The notes under the pieces: model-generated
What the model was told of the DNA's origin: nothing
The model's database searches: none
What the model saw: the letters and a program-made list of their open reading frames with translations, nothing else
Shown here: in pieces, positions 55,101 to 64,000 of the stretch
Position numbering within the stretch: the stretch's first letter is position 1
Layout: every line of letters starts with the position of its first letter
Made by a program: the position numbers and the translations under genes
DNA from: Spongilla lacustris
Lineage: Eukaryota > Porifera > Demospongiae > Spongillida > Spongillidae
Reading direction: 5' to 3'
Assembly (NCBI GenBank): GCA_949361645.1
Contig: OX442420.1
Location: 8,515,547 to 8,579,546, forward strand
Length of the DNA stretch: 64,000 bases

Positions 55101-58100
55101 TGGTGTACCATAAATTAAATGTATGTAGATGTGTGATTATTTAGGGCAACAGAAATACAGGATCACCTCCCTGCGAAGAAAATGTAGCCCCATTACAGAA
55201 AAGGTTACAGCTGAATTCATGCAGTGCCAAACCAATGATGACATCCAATTGGATGTGATCGAGCCACCTGTAGTGCCTTCTCAGTTGGAGTTCATAGAAA
55301 CAGCTGAGCCAAAGGTGGCGATTGTCCAAACTAGTTCAAGCCATTGTGTCCAAGAAGAGCAAGCTGGTCCATCTCATCATCTGCAGGTTGTTGCAGCAAC
55401 TAGTGTTGACCTTGGAATAGTGGTGCAAGCAGCACAAGGTTGTTGGGCTACACTGAGACAGTTAGTAAGTCAGATGTCAGGTGCACAAAAGATGCAATAT
55501 CTTTCATGTCACATGAAGTTTTCCACTCATCATCATAGAAGGTAACATTTCAGCACAGGTGGATGGACCAATTTCCATGGCTTTCATAAAGCAGCATCCT
55601 TGATGGGGGAATCTGTAAGCATTGCATTCTTTTACCCAAGCAACCAAAGTAGGGAGGTAGCCAAAAAAGTGTTCTTCAAAAACATCTGAGTGCAAAATGA
55701 AATTCCAAAAACAAGTAAAACCATAGATTCAGCAAGAGAGCTTTGAAGTCAGAACTTACCATTCATACTCTCTGTATTATGTGTGAGTTTGTTAACTTGT
55801 CAACACCAAACCATCCTCACACAACGGAATGCATTGTTGACTTCATTCACCTCAAAAGAGCTACATGTACAGCCAGTAAGATTTTGGAATCCCTAACCAA
55901 AATGTTTCTCTCTCTCTCAATCCATCAAACATCCAAGGCCAAGCCTATGATGGGGCTGCATTAATGTCCCAAAATTGTGGGTGTGTCTACCATCACAACT
56001 CGAGTATCATAACTAACACAAATCAACCACTCAGTGGCTGTACATGTACTGTAAAGTACCATGAATAAGCTCCACTGCCCCCTCTGCCTCCACAGAAAAG
56101 AAATGTTTAAACGAGAGTATTTTCGTAATCATGAACGCAGCTGCATGCTGATCTTTAAAATCCTGATGGGAGTACCAGTTCTTTAATGTTGAATCAGGTA
56201 CACGGAAGTGTTAATGATTACGAAGATACATGTAGACTCATTTTTAAAAACACGAGACATTTTTTTTCGGTGGGGGCAGAGAGGGGAGGAGCTTATTCGT
56301 GGTACTTTACGGTACATATAAATGGCACATTATATGGGGGGTACACAAGTTCATGACTGTCATTACTACTACATGTACATGTACTTGGGAATTGTACGTG
56401 TGTTATTAAAACATGTGAAGTGCTCAACCATCTTGATTTATTTCATTGCATATTGTCTCTCACAAGGTACATGTACATGTACTTCAGATTGATTCATAAT
56501 TCCACAGGTACATGTATATGCTACAAAGACAGATTTGGAGATGCAGTATGCAACAACAGTGAGTGAGCTGCAAGATACCAATTAGTATCATTATAAGGTG
56601 TTGATGGAAGAGCGCAATCGTAATGAAGAGCTAGCTAAGGCAGTGCAAGGCTACAAGGCACAGCTTGACTAGACCAGCTGTCACACTTACATGTATGTGT
56701 ACTCCAGGTTCGCTTATGTGTACCCCAGGTTCGCTTATGTGTACCCCAGGTTCGCTTATGTGTACCCCACATACATGTGTACCCCACATACATGTGTACC
56801 CCACATACTTGTGTACCCCACATACATGTGTACCCCACATACATGTGTACCCCACATACATGTGTACCCCAGGTTCACTTAAATGTATGTGTACCCTATG
56901 TTCACTTTTTCATCTACATTTACTTCTCTAATAACACTTGTCCACAATTATAATGGCTTCCACTTTCACTTCCCCAGCTTGTCTAAAAGTAACCTCAGTT
57001 GATCCCTGCTCCCTCATGCCCACCTCAGTTGATCCCTGCTCCCTCATGCCCACCTCAGTTGATCCCTGCTCCCTCATGCCCACCTCAGTTGATCCCTGCT
57101 CCCTCATGCCCACCTCAGTTGATCCCTGCTCCCTCATGCCCACCTCAGTTGATCCCTGCTCCCTCATACCCACCTCAGGTGATCCCTGCTCCCTCATACC
57201 CACCACAGGTGATCCCTGCTCTCTCATGCCCACCTCAGGTGATCCCTGCTCCCTCATGCCCACCTCAGGTGATCCCTGCTCCCTCATGCCCACCTCAGGT
57301 GATCCCTGCTCCCTCATGCCCACCTCAGGTGATCCCTGCTCCCTCATGCCCACCTCAGGTGATCCCTGCTCCCTCATGCCCACCTCAGGTGATCCCTGCT
57401 CCCTCATGCCCACCTCAGGTGATCCCTGCTCCCTCATGCCCACCTCAGGTGATCCCTGCTCCCTCATGCCCACCTCAGTTGATCCCTGCTCCCTCATGCC
57501 CACCTCAAGTGATCCCTGCTCCCTCCTCCTCTTCACACAGTACTCCTCCATTGCCTTCCACAGTATGGCTTCACTCCCATCACATGACACATCCTGCTGA
57601 GGTCCTCGTGCAAGCACCTCTTTGAACCACTCCAAACTCCTCCAACCAGAAGGTTTCCTTGCAATGTCCAGCATCACCTTGTAACTTTTGTCCTTTGCTT
57701 CTATGGCACGACGATATTCATTACTCTTAGCTTCCATCTCCTCCTTATACTTCTGCTCAGTCTCCTGGAGCCTCTGTTTTAACAGCTTGTTCTCCTTATG
57801 TGCCCTTGTCAGTGCATCTTGTGCAACACCATTGCTATCCTGTGCCACAGTACATGTACGTGTAAATTGAATTTCTACAGGTGCATTTTAAAATCATATT
57901 TGTTCAAAAACATGTAGTTCTTAGCATGGCTGTAATGCAATAACCCCATACCTTGATGGTCTGGAACAGGCCCGGGCCGAACTGTTCTTCCAACTGCTTA
58001 TACCTTTCCATAACATCATCCCTCTCCTTCTCCACCTGCTCATGAGAGATCATTGTGTACAGAGCTCATGTTTGAAGCCACACCCATCATCCACTCTTAT

Positions 58101-61100
58101 TGAGCCACTACATCATTATGTAAATGTACACGTACTACTGGCTTCTGACAGCCCATATACAAGTGTATTACACACAAGATACCAATTGAGTAAAAAGTAA
58201 GGAAACAAGGAGTTATGCATTTAGTAAGTATAAAAATTATATACATGCACCTATATTTAGCATTGCATTTCAAGCAGCTACATGTACATGTAGATTTGCT
58301 AAATAATGTACATGTATACTATAGGTAATTAATAAATGTATAAATCCTTGTTTCCTTAGTTTTTACTAAATTGGTGTCTACATGTGTATATATCCTACAT
58401 AAACAATTTCATTTTAATGAAATTTTCCTATTTTTAATCTAATTTGAATGTCTCTAGGAGTGCCTTCCCAAACCAACCCTCTCCCCACCAATGCATTCCT
58501 CATTTTCATTGTGTACCAATGTACATGCATGTACATGTAAATATGTGGCAGATATCACAAATTACATCACACTGGAAGGGGGAGGGGTGTGTCAATTTAT
58601 AGCTCACTGAATATTTACTGTTAAATTCAAATTTACTGCAAGTCATGGCAAAGTATTTTGACCTACATATATCAGACCTACACAATTATCATGCACATGT
58701 TCAAGATGTTGCAAGATCCATAGTTACAAGTACATGTACATTTTACCCACCTCATTTTGAGATCTCCTACATCCCTCCAGTTCCTTCTCACATCCTTCCA
58801 GCAGTAATGTCTTCTGCTCATACAGCAAAGCACACACACACATATCACCAGCCATGATAACATGCACATGTCATGTCTACCTGCTGCAGTGCTGCCTGAC
58901 ACTTCTCCAGCTCTGCCTTGTAAGAGCCCACCTGCTTCTTGTACTGCTTCACCTGCTGGTTCTTGGTCTGTAGCTCCTCCTCCAACTGCTGCCTTATTCT
59001 GGCTAGCTCCTCTTCCTTGGAGGCCAGTTCTCCCTTCTTCTCTTCGACAGTTTGCTCACATGTGCTCTGTAACTCTTCCAGGTGTGTAACTAGCTCTTTG
59101 CTCTGGAGCTGAAGTCGAGCTATCTCTTCATCCTTGGAGGCCACCACTCTCTCCTTCTCTCTTCTTACCTCAGCCAATTCCTGTACACAGCAGAAGACAA
59201 AAACAATGTTAGCAAACATGTACAAATGCAGGAGTCACTGAACACATGCATATTTGGGGGTACTCTCATTGTGCCACACCCACTTCCTGATGCTACATGT
59301 GTGTGCCACACCCACCTCCTTTAACTTACTGCAAGATCCGGCCATAGTTACAAGTACATGTAGCTGATACTGTACACTGTATGTATGTCTCCATACTACT
59401 CACCTCAGTTTGAGATCTCCTACATCCTTCCAGTTCCTTCTCACATCCTTCCAGTAGTACCTTGTTCTGCTCATACAGCAAAGCACACACACATATCACC
59501 AGCCATAATAACATGCACATGTCATGTCTACCTGCTGCAGTGCTGCCTGATACTTCTCCAGCTCTGCCTTGTAAGAGTCCACCTGCTTCTTGTACTGCTT
59601 CACCTGCTGGTTCTTGGTCTCTAGCTCCTCCTCTAACTGCTGCCTTATTCTGGCTAGCTCCTCGCCCTTGGAGGCCAGTTCTACCTTCTTCTCTTTGACA
59701 GTTTGCTCACATGTGCTCCGTAACTCTTCCAGGTGTGTGACTAGCTCTTTGCTCTGGAGCTGAAGTCGAGCTATCTCTTCATCCTTGGAGGCCACCACTC
59801 TCTCCTTCTCTCTTCTTACCTCAGTCAATTCCTGTACACAGCAGAAGACAAAAACAATGTTAGCAAACATGTACAAATGCAGGAGTCATTGTACGCATGC
59901 ATGTTTGGGGGTACTCTCTTTGTGCCACACCCACTTCCTGATGCTACATGTATGTGCCACACCCACCTCCTCTAACTTATTGCAAGATCCATAGTTACAA
60001 GTACATGTAGCTGATACTGTACACTGCATGTATGTCTCCATACTACTCACCTCATTTTGAGATCTCCTACATCCCTCCAGTTCCTTCTCACATCCTTCCA
60101 GCAGTACCTTGTTCTGTTCATACAGCAAAGCACACACACATATCACCAGCCATAATAACATGCACATGTCATGTCTACCTGCTGCTGTGCTGCCTGACAC
60201 TTCTCCAGCTCTGCCTTGTAAGAGTCCACCTGCTTCTTGTACTGCTTCACCTGCTGGTTCTTGGTCTCTAGCTCCTCCTCTAACTGCTGCCTTATTCTGG
60301 CTAGCTCCTCGCCCTTGGAGGCCAGTTCTACCTTCTTTTCTTCGACAGTTTGCTCACATGTGTTCCGTAACTCTTCCAGGTGTGTAACTAGCTCTTTGCT
60401 CTGGAGCTGAAGTCGAGCTATCTCTTCATCCTTGGAAGCCACCACTCTCTCCTTCTCTCTTCTTAACTCAGCCAATTCCTGTACACAGCAGAAGACAAAA
60501 ATGATTGATAAACAATGTTAGCAAACATCTACAAATGCAGGAGTCATTGTGCACATGCATGTTTGGGGGGTACTCACATTGTGCCACACCCACTTCCTGA
60601 TACAATGTGCCACACCCACCTCCTGGTGCTACATGTGTGTGCCACACCCACCTTCTTTAACTTATCCAGTTCAGCTTTCCAAGCATCAGCCATTTCATGT
60701 CCTTTCTGGGACATAGGCACTTCTTGGGAATTGTTCAACAATGCCTCCTCCTCAGTCCTGATCATCCTCTTCGCAAGGTCATCCATGGAGTCCAAATTAC
60801 CTGCCTCTTCCCCAGTCTCAGCCAAACCAGACAGCTGCCCAGAATTGTTGGAGTACAAGTTTGTTCATTCAAATGGGTGCGGTTATTTTCAAGCGAGTTT
60901 GCTAACAGGTAACACTACAATCTTACATCCTCACAGGCACACATGGAATGTACACACACATTCCACATGACCACACCTACCGAATTGTGAGTTACCTTGA
61001 GACCATCAGGGTTTGAGGCATCCCCCAGAGATGTGTATACCCCATCATGGTGAATTGTACATGTAGGCCCATCTTTCAGGCCTGTAGGCCCATCCTTCAG

Positions 61101-62455
61101 GCCTGTAGGCCCATCCATCAGGCCTGTAGGCCCATCCTTCAGGCCTGTAGGCCCATCCTTCAGGCCTGTAGGCCCATCCTTCAGGCCTGTAGGCCCATCC
61201 TTCAGGCCTGTAGGCCCATCCTTCAGGCCTATAGGCCCATCCTTCAGGCCTGTAGGCCCATCCTTCAGGCCTGTAGGCCCATCTTTCAGCTCTGTAGGCC
61301 CATCCTTCAGATCTGTAGGCCCATCCTTCAGGTCTGTAGGCCCATCCTTCAGGCCTGTAGGCCCATCCTTCAGGTCTGTAGGCCCATCCTTCAAGTCTGT
61401 AGGCCCATCCTTCAGGCCTGTAGGCCCATCCTTCAGCTCTGTAGGCCCATCCTTCAGGTCTGTAGGCCCATCCTTCAGGCCTATAGGCCCATCCTTCAGG
61501 CCTGTAGGCCCATCCTTCAGGTCTGTAGGCCCATCCTTCAGGTCTGTAGGCCCATCCTTCAAGTCTGTAGGCCCATCCTTCAGGCCTGTAGGCCCATCCT
61601 TCAGGTCTGTAGGCCTATCCTTCAGGCCTGTAGGCCCATCCTTCAGGTTTGTAGGCCCATCCTTCAGCTCTGTAGCCCCTCCCCCCTGCTCAATATTCAC
61701 ACCAGCAAGAGGTGCATCCTTGGAGCCCACAGCTTTCTCACACTCCACCATGCCTACCTCCTGTGGTGAGGTCCCTCCATGGACCTCCTGGTAGAGAGTA
61801 TGTGTGTGTGCATGTGATATTCATGACCAATGACATACAACACCATTGCCCTGGTCCTTAAATAGACATTAGTTGCACATACACAGAAAATAACACATAA
61901 CAGTCTTCTGTGCATGAGTTATTAGAATAATATTTCTACATGTAAAAGACAGTAAATGATTAGATGTGATATGATGCCTTGGTGGGCACCTCCACACATA
62001 CACCCACCTCATCAGGGTCACCTTCACACATACACCCACCTCATCAGGGGTCACCTTCACACATACACCCACCTCATCAGGGGTAACTTTCACACATACA
62101 CTGTATAACTGTCACAATCGGTTCCTATAATCATGCATTGTTAGAATTTTATGCTATACATGTACATGTACACGTACCTTGGTGACAACAGTAAATGATG
62201 TATAGTTACATTGTACATGTATCATCATAGAAGTCCTTGCACTTTATAATTCTGTTTAGTTTGTGCACCAACCTAATCAGGACACACCTCCCCATGCATG
62301 TACCCACCTCATCAGGACACACCTCATCATACATGTACCCACCTCATCAGGACACACCTCATCATACATGTACCCACCTCATCATACATATACCCACCTC
62401 ATCAGGACACACCTTATCATACATGTACCCACCATGTCATCCCCAGTGGTGGATC

Positions 62456-62486
<31 letters not shown>

Positions 62487-63866
62487 GAAGTAGCGTACGC
62501 CCCCCCTAACAAGCCAACCCAAATATGAATTTAATTATTGTAGAACAGATTGCTATGCGCGCATGTGCCACAAAAGCACATATCGTTTAATCGGAGGCCG
62601 GTCCACCAATACGCCGTCTGCGTCTTATTCCATCCAATATTGAACAGCATCCACCCGGTAGGTCAGATTTAGAATACTACGTGGACGATCTACCTTCTCG
62701 AGATTCCCTTGAACAGGTATTATCTCTTTGGGCATGTATGTGGAGAAGCCAAGCTGATAAGCCCAGTACACTGGCAGACACCCTCGCAGACAGAAGAGCA
62801 TGCCCATTGATGTATCCAAGCATCACTAAAATAATTCACCTTCTGCTTTTGACTTCAGTATCAGCTAGTGGTGTTGAGAGAGCAAACTCCTCATTGAAAT
62901 TTATCAAAAATGCGTCTCAAAGCACAATGGGAGAAGATTGATTGAATGCACTTATACTGATGTACAAGCACTTTGATTTAGAATTGGATATCGAAAGTAT
63001 TATAGACAAGTATGCTAAACGACATCCAAGAAAAATGCTATTGCTCAACCCACTGGCATAAAGCCAAACATTAGTTATACGCATTTCCTGATTTTTTTCA
63101 ATGACTTTCAGTTTTTCGTTTAAAGTAATTTTTTTATGATGACCTTTCATTATTCCCAGATTGACAGATTTAAAAATCCCACACTAATAATTCTGCATCT
63201 GGACAACTACAAAATAAAAATGCGTGTGCGCATGCGCACATTGCGTCCGCTGTTCATGTTTCGATTTGGTACGGAGGAAAAAGTATTGTCCTTCTGAAAC
63301 TAACTTGAAAAGCGGCTGGGGCTTTGCCCCAGACCCCAATGGGGGAACTTACAGCACTCCCCCATACACCCTTGCTGGAGCGGGAGGGGGCACCCACCCC
63401 CTTTTGTATCCTCTGCTTAATACGCTCCCCCTAACTGACAATCCTGGATCCGCCGCTGAATTATCCCCATCCTGACTTTCAGGGTTAGGCGTTGTGTATG
63501 CGCAATTTAATAATCTAACCTGGTCGCTGGTATCACTTTTCGAACCAGATGTGGAGAAGGATGCAGCCTCATCGACATCTTTTCCTCTTTGGTCATCGAC
63601 ACACTCCCTAGAAGCTATGAGAGATACAAGCCCCGTCAAACAAGCACACCGCTCCTTACTCCGAGCATGCATGTACCTCCCATGTTTGTTACTCTGCGCT
63701 TTCCATTAGCTCCTTGGGACGCTTCAGCGGAAGTTAGTCTATTTAACATTGGCGGGCCATTTTTCCCCCCGCCCTTTTTTAAAAAACGTTTCTGCTGAGA
63801 CTTATCGGAACCAGGCTTTGGTGGAGCGTTCGTACGGCCTTGATTCCTGGGTTTGCTTGAACTCAT
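48915..63866 (-). CDS. gene A: long coiled-coil protein, paralogue of gene B
   Basis: Exons on the minus strand: 63866-63677, 63614-63520, 61787-60981, 60834-60652, 60478-60179, 60113-60051, 59831-59532, 59466-59404, 59180-58881, 58813-58751, 58035-57952, 57839 to about 57522, 53224-53132, 52486-52223 and 49178-48915. Exon 1 leaves in phase 1 and exon 2 restores phase 0; all later borders I could place are phase 0. The product starts basic (MSSSKPRNQGRTNAPPKPGS), has about 29 DGPTxLK heptapeptide units, then about 900 residues of coiled coil. An exon like gene B 26059-26355 is missing; a hAT element lies in that intron. No catalytic domain. The 3' end is either a lost exon near 48.9 kb or the zinc-finger exon at 30863. 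Confidence 0.75.
50275..51059. mobile_element. CAGGGGCGGATCC non-autonomous hAT-like element nested in the TTAA element
   Basis: Ends CAGGGGCGGATCCAGG and AAATCCGCCCCTG. ATGCA flanks both sides (50270-50274 and 51060-51064); counting the shared CTG the match is 8 bases. Inner GGGGCTTCGCC/AAAAGCGGCTGGGGCTT (minus) matches 63311-63335 of the larger element. Contains a poly-C run. Confidence 0.8.
51074..51110. repeat. perfect hairpin
   Basis: CATAGATATTAGA and its exact reverse complement are separated by three bases. Lies inside the TTAA element next to the nested hAT-like insertion. Confidence 0.8.
52223..52486 (-). CDS. gene A exon, 88 residues with Asn/Asp/Leu heptads
   Basis: Acceptor CTGATAG, donor CACAG|GTATGT, 264 bases, phase 0. 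Encodes seven-residue units such as RRNADLM, NMNADLN, NRNSDLK, NANAKLA and HRNTDLL, an unusually regular, Asn-rich coiled-coil register. Confidence 0.85.
53132..53224 (-). CDS. gene A exon, 31-residue coiled coil
   Basis: Acceptor ACCACAG, donor ATG|GTTAGT, 93 bases, phase 0 (EHIGRLQKENRDLEQT...). Confidence 0.8.
54040..54235. mobile_element. degenerate fragment of the GGGACAG foldback family
   Basis: Contains GGAGTAAACTAATCGCTTCAAATT, GTGCACATTTTCCCGCTTGATT-like stretches that match inner parts of the family. Terminal sequences are lost. A similar scrap lies at about 14124-14215. Confidence 0.5.
54411..54770. repeat. direct repeat copy 1 with MITE (AAAGTACCATGAATAAGC)
   Basis: About 350 bases nearly identical to 55966-56310. 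It consists of a flank (CCCAAAATTGTGGGTGTGTC) plus an inner MITE whose arms read GTAAAGTACCATGAATAAGC and, inverted, GCTTATTCGTGGTACTTTAC in copy 2. Confidence 0.85.
54952..55041. repeat. 90-base hairpin
   Basis: ACCAGAAGC, ATGGACGGCTATTGTGGCTA and their reverse complements pair around a short GCATCGC loop. Confidence 0.85.
55129..55985 (+). pseudogene. decayed ZMYM1/DUF4371-like hAT transposase
   Basis: The plus strand reads FQHRWMDQFPWL (near 55550, like the TTF-type zinc finger start), then VDFIHLKRATCTASKILESL and LSLSIHQTSKAK... with YDGAALM in the next frame (near 55940). These match the E-F-x-x-x-x-x-L-K-R-T-T-G...G-Q-G-Y-D-G-A signature of DUF4371 proteins. Frameshifts throughout. 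The first 139 codons (55129-55545) are open. Confidence 0.6.
55966..56310. repeat. direct repeat copy 2 with complete MITE
   Basis: Near copy of 54411-54770. The inner MITE (about 56052-56312) keeps both inverted ends. Together the two copies bracket the transposase remnant in direct orientation. Confidence 0.85.
56695..56895. repeat. compound minisatellite (21- and 17-base units)
   Basis: Three units of GTGTACCCCAGGTTCGCTTAT followed by units of GTGTACCCCACATACAT. One common core (GTGTACCCCA) has two alternative tails, which suggests two steps of amplification. Confidence 0.92.
56993..57530. repeat. 30-base exonic minisatellite with donor-like unit
   Basis: Eighteen units of GATCCCTGCTCCCTCATGCC plus CACCTCAGGT/CAGTT. 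On the minus strand each unit encodes E-V-G-M-R-E-Q-G-S-(P/T) and contains CTGAG|GTGGGC, a good splice donor, directly after the coding part of the gene A exon. Confidence 0.95.
57522..57839 (-). CDS. gene A exon, coiled coil, running into a repeat
   Basis: Acceptor GGCACAG, phase 0. About 105 residues: coiled coil (ALTRAHKENKLLKQRLQETE) and a globular-looking tail (SGWRSLEWFKEVLARGP). The exon may end at the first GAG|GTGGGC near 57510, or read through some or all of the 18 ten-residue repeat units; the open frame runs to 56928. Confidence 0.75.
57952..58035 (-). CDS. gene A exon, 28 residues (VEKERDDV type)
   Basis: Acceptor ATGAGCAG, donor AAG|GTATGG, 84 bases, phase 0. Counterpart of gene B 17476-17544. 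Confidence 0.85.
58751..60478 (-). CDS. gene A triplicated exon pair (300 + 63 bases, three times)
   Basis: Exons 60478-60179/60113-60051, 59831-59532/59466-59404 and 59180-58881/58813-58751 are three tandem copies of one pair. Each pair encodes 100 + 21 residues of coiled coil; the period is about 650 bases and includes both introns (inner intron 65-67 bases). All borders are phase 0. Gene B has the same pair at 22121-21694 and shortened versions at 16732-16393 and 13587-13325. This arrangement lengthens the coiled coil by 121 residues for each copy. Confidence 0.9.
60652..60834 (-). CDS. gene A exon, 61 residues
   Basis: Acceptor CTGGGCAG, donor AAG|GTGGGT, 183 bases, phase 0. Homologous to gene B 22449-22646, with the same [18 protein letters not shown] end and a few GTGCCACACCCA units in the following intron. 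Confidence 0.85.
60981..61787 (-). CDS. gene A exon with about 29 DGPTxLK heptapeptides
   Basis: Acceptor CTCTACCAG, donor TCG|GTAGGT, 807 bases (269 codons), phase 0. The unit varies mostly at one position (G, D, E or N before LK). Flanking residues match gene B exon 22804-23193. The repeat is hydrophilic with alternating charge; it might be an extended spacer or a binding array. Function unknown. Confidence 0.9.
61064..61672. repeat. 21-base coding minisatellite CTGTAGGCCCATCCTTCAGGC
   Basis: About 29 tandem units, all in frame, with very few insertions or deletions. Substitutions cluster at one codon. Confidence 0.95.
61993..62097. repeat. short 33-base minisatellite (three units)
   Basis: Same CATACACCCACCTCATCAG unit as the long gene B arrays, at the matching position of gene A. 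Confidence 0.9.
62275..62435. repeat. CCACCTCATCAGGACACACC minisatellite
   Basis: Related unit in which CATGTACCCACCTCATCAG alternates with GACACACCTCATCATA. The minus strand again has GATGAGGTGGGTAC, a donor-like string. Confidence 0.88.
62444..63458 (+). mobile_element. hAT (Zaphod-like) element remnant
   Basis: Ends CAGTGGTGGATCCAGG and CCTGGATCCGCCGCTG are inverted repeats. Flanking 8-mers GTCATCCC and ATTATCCC agree at 6 of 8 sites, so any target duplication has decayed. Inside is a C-terminal hAT domain on the plus strand. Contains a poly-G run near 62460-62483. Occupies gene A intron 2. Confidence 0.8.
62681..63060 (+). pseudogene. hAT transposase C-terminal domain (P52rIPK/ZMYM-like)
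   Basis: The plus frame shows YPSITKIIHLLLLTS, VERANSSLKFIKNASQSTMG and, after one stop codon at 62939, LNALILMY and YAKRHPRKML. This is the hAT dimerisation domain of the 52-kDa repressor-like group. The N-terminal part is absent. Confidence 0.8.
63520..63614 (-). CDS. gene A exon 2
   Basis: Acceptor TCTCATAG, donor CAG|GTTAGA, 95 bases, phase 1 in and phase 0 out, as in gene B exon 2. Ends TSGSKSDTSDQ. Confidence 0.75.
63677..63866 (-). CDS. gene A first coding exon
   Basis: ATG at 63866 (MSSSKPRNQGRTNAPPKPGS...), donor GGGAG|GTACAT, 190 bases, phase 1 out. Basic and likely disordered. The sequence differs from gene B exon 1, but length class, charge and exit phase agree. Confidence 0.7.
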
Positions 63867-64000
63867 CCCGAAGTCAGAAATCTGAATTAGGGGGCGTCAT
63901 ACATGCGATCATAGCACGGCTGTTTCATTGCATTGAAACCTTGGACAAAAAGGCTACGCCCCTTGATACGAAAATTTTTCATAGCAACGGACCTAATTAC

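Noticed and set aside
56938..57625. Plus-strand frames of over 200 codons (PTSVDPCSL repeats)
   Set aside because: Antisense of the 30-base repeat next to the gene A exon.
61047..61769. 240-codon plus-strand frame rich in RPILQ
   Set aside because: Antisense shadow of the DGPTxLK exon, whose splice borders and homologue in gene B support the minus strand.

Overview
This window looks like intron-rich metazoan DNA. A demosponge is my best guess. The supporting signs are split genes with very short introns (about 65 bases) and good GT/AG junctions, a TKL-type kinase of a kind common in sponges, eukaryote-only transposon families, and a TACATGTA-type motif scattered through non-coding DNA. No bacterial operon, rRNA, tRNA or CRISPR array was recognised. 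The species assignment is inference.

Layout. 1-2581: AT-rich DNA with the edge of a decayed retroelement and an 818-base foldback element with GGGACAG ends. 2595-12333: one 9.7 kb palindrome with the same ends, two arms of about 4.7 kb and a 17-base spacer. A hAT transposon with an 8-base target duplication has inserted into its right arm. 13325-27357 (minus strand): gene B, a long coiled-coil gene of about 23 exons whose 3' end lies outside the recognised region. 27400-33200: minisatellite, hairpin and decayed retroelement, plus two minus-strand exons (32329-32403, 30863-31060) ending in a C2HC zinc finger. 33213-39963: a plus-strand RLE-type non-LTR retroelement copy, split by a complete 4,038-base Ty3/gypsy-like element with 66-base LTRs. 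41485-42402 (minus): a kinase exon. 43600-47501: transposon remnants, including a CXC-Ulp1 protein and a Crypton-like tyrosine recombinase. 48915-63866 (minus): gene A, a paralogue of gene B, carrying several transposons in its introns.

Genes A and B share their 5' exon plan, the same coiled-coil exons and pieces of intron, so they are a tandem duplication. Nearly all internal exons are phase 0. That lets exons or exon pairs be added without changing frame, and one exon pair is present three times in a row in gene A. Three different minisatellites in these genes sit on exon ends, and their units carry a copy, or near copy, of the adjoining 5' splice site. A fourth (21 bases, seven codons) expands inside an exon, with about 29, 10 and 2 units in its three copies.

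The kinase exon, the short coiled-coil exon at 32.4 kb and the zinc-finger exon at 31 kb all have phase-0 junctions on the same strand. They may form one gene (kinase, coil, zinc finger), or the zinc finger may be the far end of gene A. Sequence alone does not decide this.
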